NCBI GenBank assembly: GCA_046160545.1
Contig: JBJXGS010000093.1
Span: forward strand, 11,130 to 75,129
Direction of reading: 5' to 3'
Length of the DNA stretch: 64,000 bases
Source of the DNA: JAEUOS01 sp046160545
Lineage (GTDB): Bacteria > Pseudomonadota > Gammaproteobacteria > Burkholderiales > JAEUOS01
In this document: in pieces, positions 1-11,088 of the stretch
Layout: each line of letters starts with the position of its first letter
Numbering within the stretch: the stretch's first letter is position 1
Made by a program: the position numbers and the translations under genes
The notes under the pieces: generated by a model
The model's input: the letters and a program-made list of their open reading frames with translations, nothing else
Told to the model about the DNA's origin: nothing
The model's database searches: none

Positions 1-214
1 GCTTCTTGGCGGCTTTCTTCGCCGCTTTTTTCTTGGCCGGCTTCTTGGCGGCTTTCTTCGCAGGCTTCTTGGCTGCTTTCTTCGCAGCCTTCTTGGCCGG
101 CTTCTTGGCAGCCTTCTTGGCGGCCGGCTTCTTGGCGGCCGGCTTCTTGGCCGCTTTTTTCACCGCGGGCTTTTTGGCCGCGGGCTTCTTCGCTGCTTTT
201 TTGGCAGTTGCCAT
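1..214 (-). CDS. Histone H1-like Ala/Lys/Pro repeat DNA-binding protein (3' part cut by window edge)
   Basis: The minus frame from ATG at 212-214 encodes MATAKKAAKKPA and then only Lys, Ala and Pro (one Val) in repeats of the KKAAKKPA type to the window edge, 71 codons seen. There is no folded domain: it is a basic tail like that of eukaryotic linker histone H1, as in bacterial H1-like proteins (HctB, BpH1, AlgP type) of many betaproteobacteria. These are thought to bind DNA without sequence specificity and compact or regulate the nucleoid. A good ribosome site (AAGGAG) lies 7 bases before the ATG. The C-terminus is missing, so full length and any extra domain are unknown. The DNA is an imperfect tandem repeat, so copy number could vary between strains. 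Confidence 0.85.
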   Translation of the reverse strand, partial: MATAKKAAKKPAAKKPAVKKAAKKPAAKKPAAKKAAKKPAKKAAKKAAKKPAKKAAKKPAKKKAAKKAAKK

Positions 215-275
215 GGTGTTGCTCCTTCTGTGAGAGTCAAGTGAAACTACTTGGAAAACCCGTCCTTACAGGCCC

Positions 276-304
276 GGATTATTCATCGGCGCAAGCGATG
301 ACAA
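276..304 (-). promoter_or_regulatory. Candidate sigma70 promoter for the H1-like gene
   Basis: On the minus strand TTGTCA (299-304) and TAATCC (276-281) are separated by 17 bases, about 60 bases before the start codon. The -35 is good, the -10 poor. This is a reading by eye only. Confidence 0.3.
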
Positions 305-374
305 CTTCTTGCGCTAATGAATCCCGCACGCGTTGCGCCGACCAACCGGCGCAGACCGCGAATCCCACGCCCAC

Positions 375-411
375 AAAAAAAACGCCGGTGCGTTCGACGC
401 CCGGCGTTTTT
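375..411 (-). terminator. Rho-independent terminator downstream of nrdB
   Basis: AACGCCGG (381-388) pairs with CCGGCGTT (401-408). Inside, GCGT (390-393) pairs with ACGC (397-400), giving a long hairpin. On the minus strand it is followed by eight T (complement of 375-382), the classic intrinsic-terminator form; the plus side also has a T run (407-411), so it may work both ways. It is the first terminator after the nrdB stop. The rest of the 215-577 gap holds only a candidate promoter for the H1-like gene; I see no gene in it. Confidence 0.85.
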
Positions 412-577
412 CTTGGAGGAGATGCGGAAAATCACGCCTCACCACCGGTGCGCAAGGGACACTCTCCCCCGGCACGCCGATTGGCGCTCGCCCTATTTCC
501 CCATCAAAAAACGATTCGTTCAAAAAATCCATTCAGTAGTTCTTGTCATGCGCGAAAAAATCTGCGGATTGTCGTTC

Positions 578-1762
578 TCACTCCCAGACCAGCGCACCTC
601 CGGTCTGGTACTCAATGACACGCGTCTCGAAGAAATTGCGCTCCTTCTTCAGATCGATCATCTCGCTCATCCACGGAAACGGATTTTCTTCGTTCGCGAA
701 CAGCGGGTCAATACCTATCTGATGGCAGCGTCGGTTTGCGATGTAGCGCAAGTAGCCTTTGAACATGGGCGCATTGAGTCCCAGGACACCACGCGGCATC
801 GTATCTTCAGCGTAGCGATACTCCAGTTCGACCGCCTCGTGAAACAGGCTGCGGATTTCCTCGCGAAACTGAGGCGTCCAAAGATGCGGATTCTCCATCT
901 TCAACTGATTGACCAGGTCGATGCCGAAATTGCAGTGCATCGACTCGTCGCGCAGGATGTACTGATACTGCTCGGCCGAACCGGTCATCTTGTTCTGCCG
1001 GCCCATCGCGAGGATCTGCGTGAATCCGACATAAAAGAAGAGACCTTCCATGAGGCACGAGAAGACAATCAGGCCCTTCAGGAGCTTCTGATCGGACGCG
1101 TCGGTGCCGGTCTGGAAATGGGGATCGGTCAATGTCTCGATAAAGGGGATAAGGAATTCATCCTTGGCCCGAATCGATCCGACCTCGTGGTACGCGTTGA
1201 AGATTTCCGCCTCTTCCAGCCCCAGTGACTCGACGATGTACTGGTAGGCGTGCGTGTGGATTGCCTCCTCGAATGCCTGACGCAGGAGATACTGGCGACA
1301 TTCGGGGGCGGTGATGTGGCGGTAGGTGCCCAAAACGATATTGTTGGCGGCCAAGCTGTCGGCGGTGACAAAAAACCCCAGATTGCGCTTGATGATGCGG
1401 CGCTCATCCTCGGTCAAGCCCTTGGGATCGCGCCACAGCGCGATGTCGCGATTCATGTTGATTTCCTGCGGCATCCAGTGATTGGCGCAGGAATCCAGGT
1501 ACTTCTGCCATGCCCATTTGTACTTGAAGGGCACCAGCTGATTGACGTCGGTTTGTCCGTTGATGATGCGCTTGTCGGCAACGTTGACGCGCCGGTTGGC
1601 CGGCGCTGGACTCTCCGCGGCTACCCGACCCACCAACGGCATGCCTGCAAGTGGCGGCGCCATGCTGCGCAACGCAGCCGGCGCGACAGCCTGCAACCCG
1701 AGCGTCGCACTTTGCAGACCTGGACGCATGCTCGGCGGCGCATCATCTTCAAAACTCAACAT
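578..1762 (-). CDS. nrdB: Ribonucleoside-diphosphate reductase, beta subunit (class Ia)
   Basis: This is the radical-generating small subunit of aerobic ribonucleotide reductase; with NrdA it makes deoxynucleotides. It has 394 residues. Residues 1-60 are an Ala/Pro-rich extension before the ferritin-like helical core. The di-iron ligands are recognisable by spacing: Asp135 (TADSLA), Glu166 and His169 (EEAIHTHAY), Glu239 (LMEG), Glu273 and His276 (DESMH). Tyr173 sits four residues after His169, as in the E. coli Tyr122 arrangement, so this is a tyrosyl-radical enzyme and not the Tyr-less class Ic type. ATG is preceded by ACAGGAG. It lies 45 bases after nrdA and is surely cotranscribed. Confidence 0.97.
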   Translation of the reverse strand: MLSFEDDAPPSMRPGLQSATLGLQAVAPAALRSMAPPLAGMPLVGRVAAESPAPANRRVNVADKRIINGQTDVNQLVPFKYKWAWQKYLDSCANHWMPQEINMNRDIALWRDPKGLTEDERRIIKRNLGFFVTADSLAANNIVLGTYRHITAPECRQYLLRQAFEEAIHTHAYQYIVESLGLEEAEIFNAYHEVGSIRAKDEFLIPFIETLTDPHFQTGTDASDQKLLKGLIVFSCLMEGLFFYVGFTQILAMGRQNKMTGSAEQYQYILRDESMHCNFGIDLVNQLKMENPHLWTPQFREEIRSLFHEAVELEYRYAEDTMPRGVLGLNAPMFKGYLRYIANRRCHQIGIDPLFANEENPFPWMSEMIDLKKERNFFETRVIEYQTGGALVWE

Positions 1763-1807
1763 GCAGACTCTCCTGTTCTCGTTTTTTTTGCTGCGAGGCT
1801 TGCCGAA

Positions 1808-4705
<2,898 letters not shown>

Positions 4706-4871
4706 TGTCAGTCTCCTGATGTTGTTGTCGAAGCGGGATCAGCCCTGCCAATACTCCATCCCCGTGATCGGCCGGATAGAACGCTGATTGCGCCTCGTGC
4801 TCTCCTCGAACCCACAGCCCCCCCTGGCTTCGCTTTCGGGCTGAATCGCGGAGCGACGCCACCCCGCACAT

Positions 4872-4918
4872 ACACTATATGTTGTATGAGGTACTCGCGG
4901 TAAACCCAAGTCTAGTAT
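4872..4918 (-). promoter_or_regulatory. Probable NrdR operator with overlapping nrdA promoter
   Basis: ACACTATATGTTGTAT (4872-4887) closely fits the NrdR box consensus acaCwAtATaTwGtgt. NrdR boxes usually come in pairs about 31-32 bases apart; at that distance 4903-4918 (AACCCAAGTCTAGTAT) is a degenerate match of about 9 of 16. On the minus strand a possible promoter, TTTACC (4899-4904) and CATATA (4876-4881) with 17 bases between, would put the -10 inside the good box, as expected for repression of nrdAB. The first box is convincing, the second weak. Confidence 0.6.
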
Positions 4919-4946
4919 AGGAATTCGGGACGCGCAAGACTTTGTG

Positions 4947-5540
4947 TCAATTTCGTTGCGGCGACGCAAAGCCAGACATGCGCGCTGTCCGCGACCAGTC
5001 GAATACCGGCCCCGGATCGGTCTTGCGGCCTGGCGCCACATGCTCGTGACCGGCAATCGAACGCAGTCTTGGGTAGGCGCCTGCAAGGTCGCGCAGCAGG
5101 GTCGCCAGGCGCCCATATTGCCGCGCGGTGTAGGCGCGTTGGTCGGTTCCCTCGAGTTCGACACCGATCGAAAAGTCGTTGCAGGCCTCGCGCCCGCGCC
5201 AACTTGAGCGTCCGGCATGCCAGGCGCGATCACTGCAGGACACGAACTGTCTGAGCGCACCGTCGCGCGGTATAAAGAAATGCGCGGAGACGCGCAGGTC
5301 CGCGAGCTGGGCAAAATAGGGGTGCGCGGTCGGATCGAGGCGGTTGGTGAAGAGCTGTTCGACGAATGGACCGCCAAACTGCCCGGGCGGCAGGCTGATG
5401 CCGTGCACTACAACCAGTTCAATCTCGGCACCGGCCGGCCGCTGGTCGTGATTCGGTGAAGCGATGCGGCGCGCCCAAGGATGCCACCCGGTGCTCTGGA
5501 TGGCAACGCTTGCGCGCGAGGCGCGTGGCGGCTCAGTCAA
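4947..5540 (-). CDS. ampD: 1,6-anhydro-N-acetylmuramyl-L-alanine amidase AmpD
   Basis: AmpD is a cytoplasmic zinc amidase that cuts the stem peptide from anhydro-muropeptides in cell wall recycling, and so lowers the AmpR inducer in species with AmpC. It has 197 residues, the usual length. Zinc ligands by family pattern are His46 (VVVHGIS), His165 and Asp175 (GHEHVAPGRKTDPGP), with Glu128 (VELEG) and Lys173 nearby. The start is a TTG at 5538-5540 overlapping the end of pilR by 8 bases, with AAAGG seven bases upstream. Its place after pilSR suggests cotranscription rather than a shared function. Confidence 0.93.
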   Translation of the reverse strand: MTEPPRASRASVAIQSTGWHPWARRIASPNHDQRPAGAEIELVVVHGISLPPGQFGGPFVEQLFTNRLDPTAHPYFAQLADLRVSAHFFIPRDGALRQFVSCSDRAWHAGRSSWRGREACNDFSIGVELEGTDQRAYTARQYGRLATLLRDLAGAYPRLRSIAGHEHVAPGRKTDPGPVFDWSRTARMSGFASPQRN

Positions 5541-6912
5541 TCCCCAGCCTTTGCAATCGATAGCGCAACGAGCGGAAGGTCACGCCAAGCAAGCGGGCGG
5601 CCGCGGTACGATTGTCGCCGGCTTCACGGAGGGCGGCCTGGATTGCCTCGCGCTCGACGCAATCCAGGTAATCCGGTAGCGGCAGGCCACCGGTATCACC
5701 GCCCCCGGCGACGCGGGGTGTGTCCTCTGACAGAGCCGGGATCAGGCGTAAGTCCTCTGCGACAATCTCGTCGTCGCGCGCGAGCGCGATGGCGCGCTCG
5801 AGAATGTTCTCGAGTTCTCGGACATTACCCGGAAAGTCGTACCTCTCGAGTGCGGCTATGGCCGCATCGGCAACGCGCAGGTCCGGGTTACCATTGAGTG
5901 CCGCGCGGGCAATGAAAGCGCGCGCGATGTCGGCGATGTCCTCACGACATTCACGCAGCGACGGAGTGCGGATCTCGATCACGTTGAGTCGATACAGGAG
6001 GTCCTGGCGAAATTTCCCGGCTGCGGTCAATGCGGCCAGATTCTGGTGGGTGGCGCTCACAATACGTGCATCGATTCGCTCTTCAGCGGTAGCGCCGACC
6101 CGCCGCACCTGCTTTTCCTGAATCGCACGCAAAAGCTTGACCTGCATGGCCAACGGCAATTCTGCAACCTCGTCCAGAAACAATGTCCCGTTGGTTGCTG
6201 CCTGAAAAAAGCCGTCGCGGTCCTCACCCGCGCCAGTGAATGCCCCCTTGCGATAGCCAAAGAACTCGCTTTCCATGAGATTCTCTGGAATCGCCCCGCA
6301 GTTGACCGCCACAAAGGCGCCGGAGCGAAGGGATTGCTCGTGCAGTAACCGTGCAGCCAATTCCTTGCCGGTGCCGGACTCGCCGCAGATGTGCACCGGA
6401 GCGAAACTGCGCGCGACCCGACCGATCAAATCGCGCGTCTCGACCAGCGCGCTCGAGTTTCCGATCAGCCCGCGCCCCGATTCCGGCGAAAGCTTGGTGG
6501 CCGGCACATCGATCGCGGACTTGACAAGTGTTCGCAGCTGATCCAGGCCGACCGGCTTGGACAAATAGTCGAAAGCCCCAGCCTTGAGCGCCGCCACGGC
6601 GTTGTCGGCCGTGCCGTGCGCGGTGATGACCGCTATCGGCAAGTCCTTGCAGTTCTGGGCCACATGGCGAACCAGGTCCAGGCCATTGCCGTCGGTCATG
6701 CGCATGTCGGTCAGGCACAGGTCATACGAGTGCTCGGCTATCAGTACCTTGGCGGCTTCAACGCCTGGGGCCAGATCGACCGTCAAGCCCATGCGCACCA
6801 AAGTCAATTCGAGGAGTTCGCGGATATCGGCCTCGTCGTCGACCACGAGAATGCGCGGCGTACGTCGGCGCGGGCCGTCGGCTGTGCGTTGTGCAGGTTG
6901 TGTGCTAGCCAT
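5533..6912 (-). CDS. pilR: Sigma54-dependent response regulator PilR of type IV pili
   Basis: PilR has 459 residues and three domains: receiver (about 20-135) with phospho-acceptor Asp69 (LTDMRM), AAA+ sigma54-activating domain with Walker A GESGTGKE (177-184) and the sigma54-contact loop GAFTGA (223-228), and a C-terminal Fis-type helix-turn-helix (DNRTAAARLLGV). When phosphorylated by PilS such proteins activate the pilin gene with sigma54. It overlaps pilS by 8 bases and ampD by 8, so translation is coupled. No pilA gene lies in this window. Confidence 0.93.
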   Translation of the reverse strand: MASTQPAQRTADGPRRRTPRILVVDDEADIRELLELTLVRMGLTVDLAPGVEAAKVLIAEHSYDLCLTDMRMTDGNGLDLVRHVAQNCKDLPIAVITAHGTADNAVAALKAGAFDYLSKPVGLDQLRTLVKSAIDVPATKLSPESGRGLIGNSSALVETRDLIGRVARSFAPVHICGESGTGKELAARLLHEQSLRSGAFVAVNCGAIPENLMESEFFGYRKGAFTGAGEDRDGFFQAATNGTLFLDEVAELPLAMQVKLLRAIQEKQVRRVGATAEERIDARIVSATHQNLAALTAAGKFRQDLLYRLNVIEIRTPSLRECREDIADIARAFIARAALNGNPDLRVADAAIAALERYDFPGNVRELENILERAIALARDDEIVAEDLRLIPALSEDTPRVAGGGDTGGLPLPDYLDCVEREAIQAALREAGDNRTAAARLLGVTFRSLRYRLQRLGID

Positions 6913-8539
6913 GACCTTCCATGATCAGTCGAAAATCAGCGCCGCCGGCTCCAGCGCGCTCTCGCAAATCGGGATCGCGCTCAGCAGCCGGGACAAACTC
7001 GAGGGATGCGCTGTTGGCTTCAGCGAGTTCGCGCGCGATGTAGAGCCCGAGGCCGATGCCACGAGAAGAGGTGGTGAAAAAAGGCTCAAAGAGCTGAGGC
7101 ACAAGTTCGGGATCGATTCCTTCACCGTCGTCGACGACGTGCAGCTCGATGCTCCGTTCATGACGCGAGGTCAGGTCGATCCAGATCGATCCGGCTTGCC
7201 GGCGCGAATGTCGCCACGCATTGTTGATCAGGTTCCAGAGGATACGATTAAGGTGCTGGCGATCGAAGACAGCGACGCAAGCCGGCGGCAAGTTGATGCG
7301 AAAGGCCTCGGGAGGGACGCGCTCCGCCTGGCTGATCTGCTCGACCACTGAGCGCAGAAAACTCTGCATGGGCACATCCTCGACGCTCGCCCGATCGCGC
7401 CGGTTGAGCTGCAGGACCTCCTGGACGATACGGTCCAGGCGGGCAGTGTTCTCGCCGATGATGCGGGTAAGCCGACTGAGCTGCGGATTGGACCGTCCTT
7501 CCTCACCAAGAAGTTCCGCGGCGTGACCGATGGCTGAAAGCGGATTGCGTATTTCGTGGGCAATGTTCGCAGTAAGCCTGCCCAGTGCCGCGAGCTTCAC
7601 CTGCTGCGCCTGTTCACGCAGCTTGGCGGCGTCTTCAAGAAACATCACTATTTCGCCGCCTGCGCTGCGCGCGGCGTCGACGAGTCTGACGTAAACCCGA
7701 CGACCGTCCACGTCCACTTGCAGTCGCCCCGAGCCATGCTGCGAACGCCAGCGGCGGCCGATCGCGTCCAAAGCCGGAGCGAGCGAAACCAGCGCCAAGC
7801 CGGCAGCGCGATCACGCCCGAGCAGGCGCTCCGCCTCGGGATTGGCGAGACGCACGATACCGTCCGCATCGACCACCAACACGCCGGATGGCATGTCGCG
7901 GATCACCAGCCGATTGATCTCCATCTGGCCGCGCAAATCGGCGGAACGCTGCCGAACCAGCGCCTCGTTGGCTATAAGCCGCTTGGCGAGCCGGTTGGTA
8001 ACAATCGCCACCGCGAAGCAACCTGCAGCCAAGAGGCCAGTCTGGAAATAATCCGAGACCCCGATGTCGTATTGCAACACCCAGTAGGTGTTCTCGGCGA
8101 AGAGACCAAAGGTCGCAAGAGAAGCATAAAACAGCGACATCCTGCCGCCGGTGACAGACGCTGCCGCCGCCAGAGGCATGAGGTAGAGGATGCCGAGCCC
8201 CGAGCGGATTCCTCCACTCGCATGCACCAGTAGCGTGATCACCGCGATATCGGTAACCGCCTGCAACGCAAGGTGGACGGAAAAAACCGTACGGATGCGC
8301 TTTAGCACCCACCAGAACACCGCTGCCAGGAACAGATAAGCCAGACATACCCGGTAAAAAAGGACCGGATCGGATGCGCCGAACACCCGCGCATCGCCGT
8401 AAGCGACGATTGCGAACAGGAGAGCGCCCGCGACGACCAGGCGCGAGAGGTTGAAATAGGAAAGCGAGCGCCAATACTCCTCCGCAACCGCAGCCGATTC
8501 AAACGGGCCAAGGCGAAACGACAAGGCGAGCGCGGTCAT
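6905..8539 (-). CDS. pilS: Type IV pilus sensor histidine kinase PilS
   Basis: This is a membrane sensor kinase paired with PilR. From the ATG at 8537-8539 it has 544 residues: about six hydrophobic membrane segments in the first 200 residues, a PAS-like domain (PSGVLVVDADGIVRLANPEA), a dimerisation domain with the phospho-His motif AHEIRNPLSA, and an ATPase domain with the N box (NLINNAWRHS) and GIGLGLYIARE. The open frame runs on to 8635, but the ATG at 8539 overlaps the stop of the upstream small gene as ATGA and better fits the family. In Pseudomonas PilS senses pilin levels in the membrane; the same role here is inferred. Confidence 0.92.
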   Translation of the reverse strand: MTALALSFRLGPFESAAVAEEYWRSLSYFNLSRLVVAGALLFAIVAYGDARVFGASDPVLFYRVCLAYLFLAAVFWWVLKRIRTVFSVHLALQAVTDIAVITLLVHASGGIRSGLGILYLMPLAAAASVTGGRMSLFYASLATFGLFAENTYWVLQYDIGVSDYFQTGLLAAGCFAVAIVTNRLAKRLIANEALVRQRSADLRGQMEINRLVIRDMPSGVLVVDADGIVRLANPEAERLLGRDRAAGLALVSLAPALDAIGRRWRSQHGSGRLQVDVDGRRVYVRLVDAARSAGGEIVMFLEDAAKLREQAQQVKLAALGRLTANIAHEIRNPLSAIGHAAELLGEEGRSNPQLSRLTRIIGENTARLDRIVQEVLQLNRRDRASVEDVPMQSFLRSVVEQISQAERVPPEAFRINLPPACVAVFDRQHLNRILWNLINNAWRHSRRQAGSIWIDLTSRHERSIELHVVDDGEGIDPELVPQLFEPFFTTSSRGIGLGLYIARELAEANSASLEFVPAAERDPDLRERAGAGGADFRLIMEGHG

Positions 8540-8772
8540 TCCGAGTCGTGCCGCAAGTCGCGATGCGACAAACTGCAAAATTGCCGTCCGCCGGCATCCG
8601 TAACTGCATCCACCCCCGGAAACAGGACGCCACAATGCGCGCAGGCGATCATGGCACCTTCATCCCGCACTACCGGCGGCACTACAGTCTCTTCGCGCTT
8701 GCGCCGCGCGGAAAAGCGCAGCCACAGCACAAACGCCACAATGGCGATGACGATGAGTGCCAGTTTGGTCAT
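8536..8772 (-). CDS. Small PP0621-family protein: one membrane helix plus Cys-rich zinc-finger-like tail
   Basis: It has 78 residues. Residues 3-20 form one hydrophobic helix, followed by a basic stretch (RRKREE) and a tail with Cys44, Cys47, Cys66 and His70 in the pattern CAHCG and FCSLSH, likely a zinc site facing the cytoplasm. It matches my memory of the PP0621 family, whose function is unknown. Its stop overlaps the start of pilS (ATGA), so the two are translationally coupled and the protein may help PilS assembly or sensing; that is inference. Confidence 0.8.
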   Translation of the reverse strand: MTKLALIVIAIVAFVLWLRFSARRKREETVVPPVVRDEGAMIACAHCGVLFPGVDAVTDAGGRQFCSLSHRDLRHDSE

Positions 8773-8793
8773 ATCCCGTCGCGCAGGCGGGTA

Positions 8794-9627
8794 TCAGGCC
8801 CGGCCGAGCACCACTTCGAGGACGAAGCGGCTACCGATATAGGCCAGAAACAGCATGGCGAATCCGGCGAACGTCCCATTGAGGGCGGCACGTCCACGCC
8901 ACCCATATGCGCGTCGCCCGAGCAACAAGACCGCGAAAATCAGCCACGCAAGCAAGCTGAAGACCGTCTTGTGGTCAAGGCGCAATGGGCGGCCAAATAT
9001 TTCCTCGGAAAACACCACCCCACTGACCAGCGTGAGGGTCAACAGGGCAAAGCCGGCGGCGAGAATGCGAAAGAGCAGGTTCTCCATCGTCAAAAGCGGC
9101 GGCAACCCCACCGGAGCAGGCGAACGCGCCGGCCGCTGCAGCCGCCGCTCGATCACCAGCATGAGAATCGCGTGTACGGCGGCGATGGCGATGAAAGCAT
9201 ATGCCGCCATGGCAATGACGACATGCGCGACGAAAGCTGGTTCGGTTGCTCGGGCAGTCGTGACTGCACCCGGGAAGAACGCCGGCAGCAACACGCACGC
9301 CGCTGAAGGCGGCAGCACCAGCGCCGGCACTCCTTCGATGGTGTGAAACAGGCTCTCGATGCCGTAGAAGACAAGTGCGAGCAAGGCCATCGCCGACAAC
9401 GCATGGGCGAATCCGAAGCGAAACCCCCCAACGTCCAGAATCGCATGGACAAGCAATCCGCAGTGGGCCAGCACTCCGCAGGCCAAGGCGCCGCGTTCCC
9501 ACGCCCGCCACCCGGACTGCCGGACCTTCGTTTCGCGCGCCGCGACGCCCCAGCGAGTGCGCCAGAAGTGCAACGCGAGCCCCGCGTAAAGAGCGGCGAC
9601 ACCAGCGTGGAGTAGAATCTTCTGCAC
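8794..9627 (-). CDS. ypjD: CcsA/YpjD-family (HemX-like) inner-membrane cytochrome c assembly-type protein
   Basis: A 277-residue protein, almost all hydrophobic, with about eight membrane helices and conserved-looking His residues in loops (FHTIEGVP, LDHKTVFSLLAWLIF). It belongs to the CcsA/CcmC superfamily of haem-handling proteins, in the YpjD/CorE branch found next to ffh in many proteobacteria, as here. The exact function is not settled; it is probably not the core CcsA of system II because it lacks a long extracytoplasmic Trp-rich insertion. The start is taken as GTG at 9625-9627, with no good ribosome site. It is divergent from ffh with a 17-base gap. Confidence 0.82.
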   Translation of the reverse strand: MQKILLHAGVAALYAGLALHFWRTRWGVAARETKVRQSGWRAWERGALACGVLAHCGLLVHAILDVGGFRFGFAHALSAMALLALVFYGIESLFHTIEGVPALVLPPSAACVLLPAFFPGAVTTARATEPAFVAHVVIAMAAYAFIAIAAVHAILMLVIERRLQRPARSPAPVGLPPLLTMENLLFRILAAGFALLTLTLVSGVVFSEEIFGRPLRLDHKTVFSLLAWLIFAVLLLGRRAYGWRGRAALNGTFAGFAMLFLAYIGSRFVLEVVLGRA

Positions 9628-9644
9628 CCAAGGAATTGTAGTTC

Positions 9645-11036
9645 ATGCCGCTCAGCGCGGCGGCGCCGATGCTCGAGAATCTCACGTCCCGGTTATCCCG
9701 GGTGGTCAAGACGCTACGCGGCGAGGCCCGCCTCACCGAGGCCAACATGGCCGAGATGCTGCGCGAGGTTCGCATGGCCTTGTTGGAGGCTGATGTTGCG
9801 CTTCCGGTCGTGCGCGATCTGATCACGCGCATCAAGGAAAAGGCGGCCGGGACGGAAGTGGTCGGCAGCCTCACCCCTGGACAAGCCCTGGTCGGCGTGG
9901 TGAATCGCGAACTGGCCGCGATCATGGGCGATGCCGCGCGCGAACTCGATTTCGCGACCAAGCCGCCTGCCGTGATCCTGCTGGCCGGGCTGCAAGGCGC
10001 CGGCAAGACCACATCGGCCGGGAAGTTGGCCAAGCTGATCCGCGAACAACACCGCAAGAAGGTACTCACCGTGTCGACCGACGTCTATCGTCCGGCCGCG
10101 ATCAAGCAGTTGGAAACCGTCAGCGCACAAGCCGGAGTCGAGTTCTTTCCAGCGTCCTCGGGCCAGAAACCGGTCGACATTGCCACGGCGGCGCTGAACC
10201 GGGCGCGGACACAGTTTCACGATGTCCTGATCGTCGATACGGCAGGCCGCCTCGGCGTGGACACCGCGATGATGGAGGAGATCCGAGCCTTGCACGCGGC
10301 CCTCGATCCGATCGAAACGTTGTTCGTAGTTGACGCCATGCTGGGCCAGGACGCAGTGAACACCGCCAAGGCATTCGGCGAAGCGCTGCCGCTCACCGGT
10401 GTCATCCTGACCAAGCTCGACGGAGATGCGCGTGGCGGTGCGGCGCTTTCGGTGCGACACGTCACCGGAGCACCGATCAAATTTGCCGGCACTGGCGAGA
10501 AGTTGGGCGGGTTCGAAGTCTTTCACCCCGAACGTATGGCCGGCCGCATCCTCGGCATGGGCGACATTCTTTCGCTGGTCGAAGAAGCGCACCGGGGGGT
10601 CGACCTGGAAGCGGCCAAGAAGGTCGCAGACAAGTTGCGCACCGGCGAGCGCTTCGACCTAGAGGACTTCAAGTCGCAAATCGGACAGATGCGCAAGATG
10701 GGCGGTCTGTCAACCTTCATGGACAAGTTGCCGGCCCAGTTCGCCCAGGCGGCGCAGGGGGCCGACCTCGACCGTGCCGAACGCGAAGTCAAGCGCATGG
10801 AAGGCATCATCAACTCCATGACCCCGCAGGAGCGCATTCACCCTGACCTTATCAAGGCCAAACGCAAGCAACGCATCGCCAAAGGTGCCGGTGTTCCGGT
10901 GCAGGAGGTCAACCGTCTGCTCAAGCAGTTCGAGCAGATGCGCACGATGATGAAACAGATGAAGCAGGGCGGCCTGGCAAAAATGATGCGCGGCATGGGC
11001 CGCTTCATGGGCGGCGGTCTCCCAGGAATGCGCTGA
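9645..11036 (+). CDS. ffh: Signal recognition particle GTPase Ffh (SRP54)
   Basis: Ffh binds 4.5S RNA and nascent signal sequences and hands ribosomes to FtsY at the membrane. Domains: N (four-helix), G with the P-loop GLQGAGKTTSAGKLAK and DTAGRLGVD, TKLDGDARGG, and a Met-rich M domain at the C-terminus (MRTMMKQMKQGGLAKMMRGM). Two starts are possible: ATG at 9645 with AAGGA ten bases upstream, giving 463 residues, or ATG at 9669, which begins MLENLTSRLSRV exactly where most Ffh proteins begin. The 4.5S RNA gene is not seen in the window. Confidence 0.97.
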   Translation: MPLSAAAPMLENLTSRLSRVVKTLRGEARLTEANMAEMLREVRMALLEADVALPVVRDLITRIKEKAAGTEVVGSLTPGQALVGVVNRELAAIMGDAARELDFATKPPAVILLAGLQGAGKTTSAGKLAKLIREQHRKKVLTVSTDVYRPAAIKQLETVSAQAGVEFFPASSGQKPVDIATAALNRARTQFHDVLIVDTAGRLGVDTAMMEEIRALHAALDPIETLFVVDAMLGQDAVNTAKAFGEALPLTGVILTKLDGDARGGAALSVRHVTGAPIKFAGTGEKLGGFEVFHPERMAGRILGMGDILSLVEEAHRGVDLEAAKKVADKLRTGERFDLEDFKSQIGQMRKMGGLSTFMDKLPAQFAQAAQGADLDRAEREVKRMEGIINSMTPQERIHPDLIKAKRKQRIAKGAGVPVQEVNRLLKQFEQMRTMMKQMKQGGLAKMMRGMGRFMGGGLPGMR

Positions 11037-11088
11037 ACGCCCCCTGGCGCTCGCTCGAACGTCCGTCCTGCAGACCGGCCCGCAAGGT

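Noticed and set aside
1..214. Repeat array that might be taken for CRISPR or satellite DNA
   Set aside because: Units are codon repeats of Lys/Ala/Pro in one open frame with a ribosome site, with no spacers.
317..1228. Plus-strand frame of 303 codons over nrdB
   Set aside because: Shadow of nrdB, no family features, no ribosome site.
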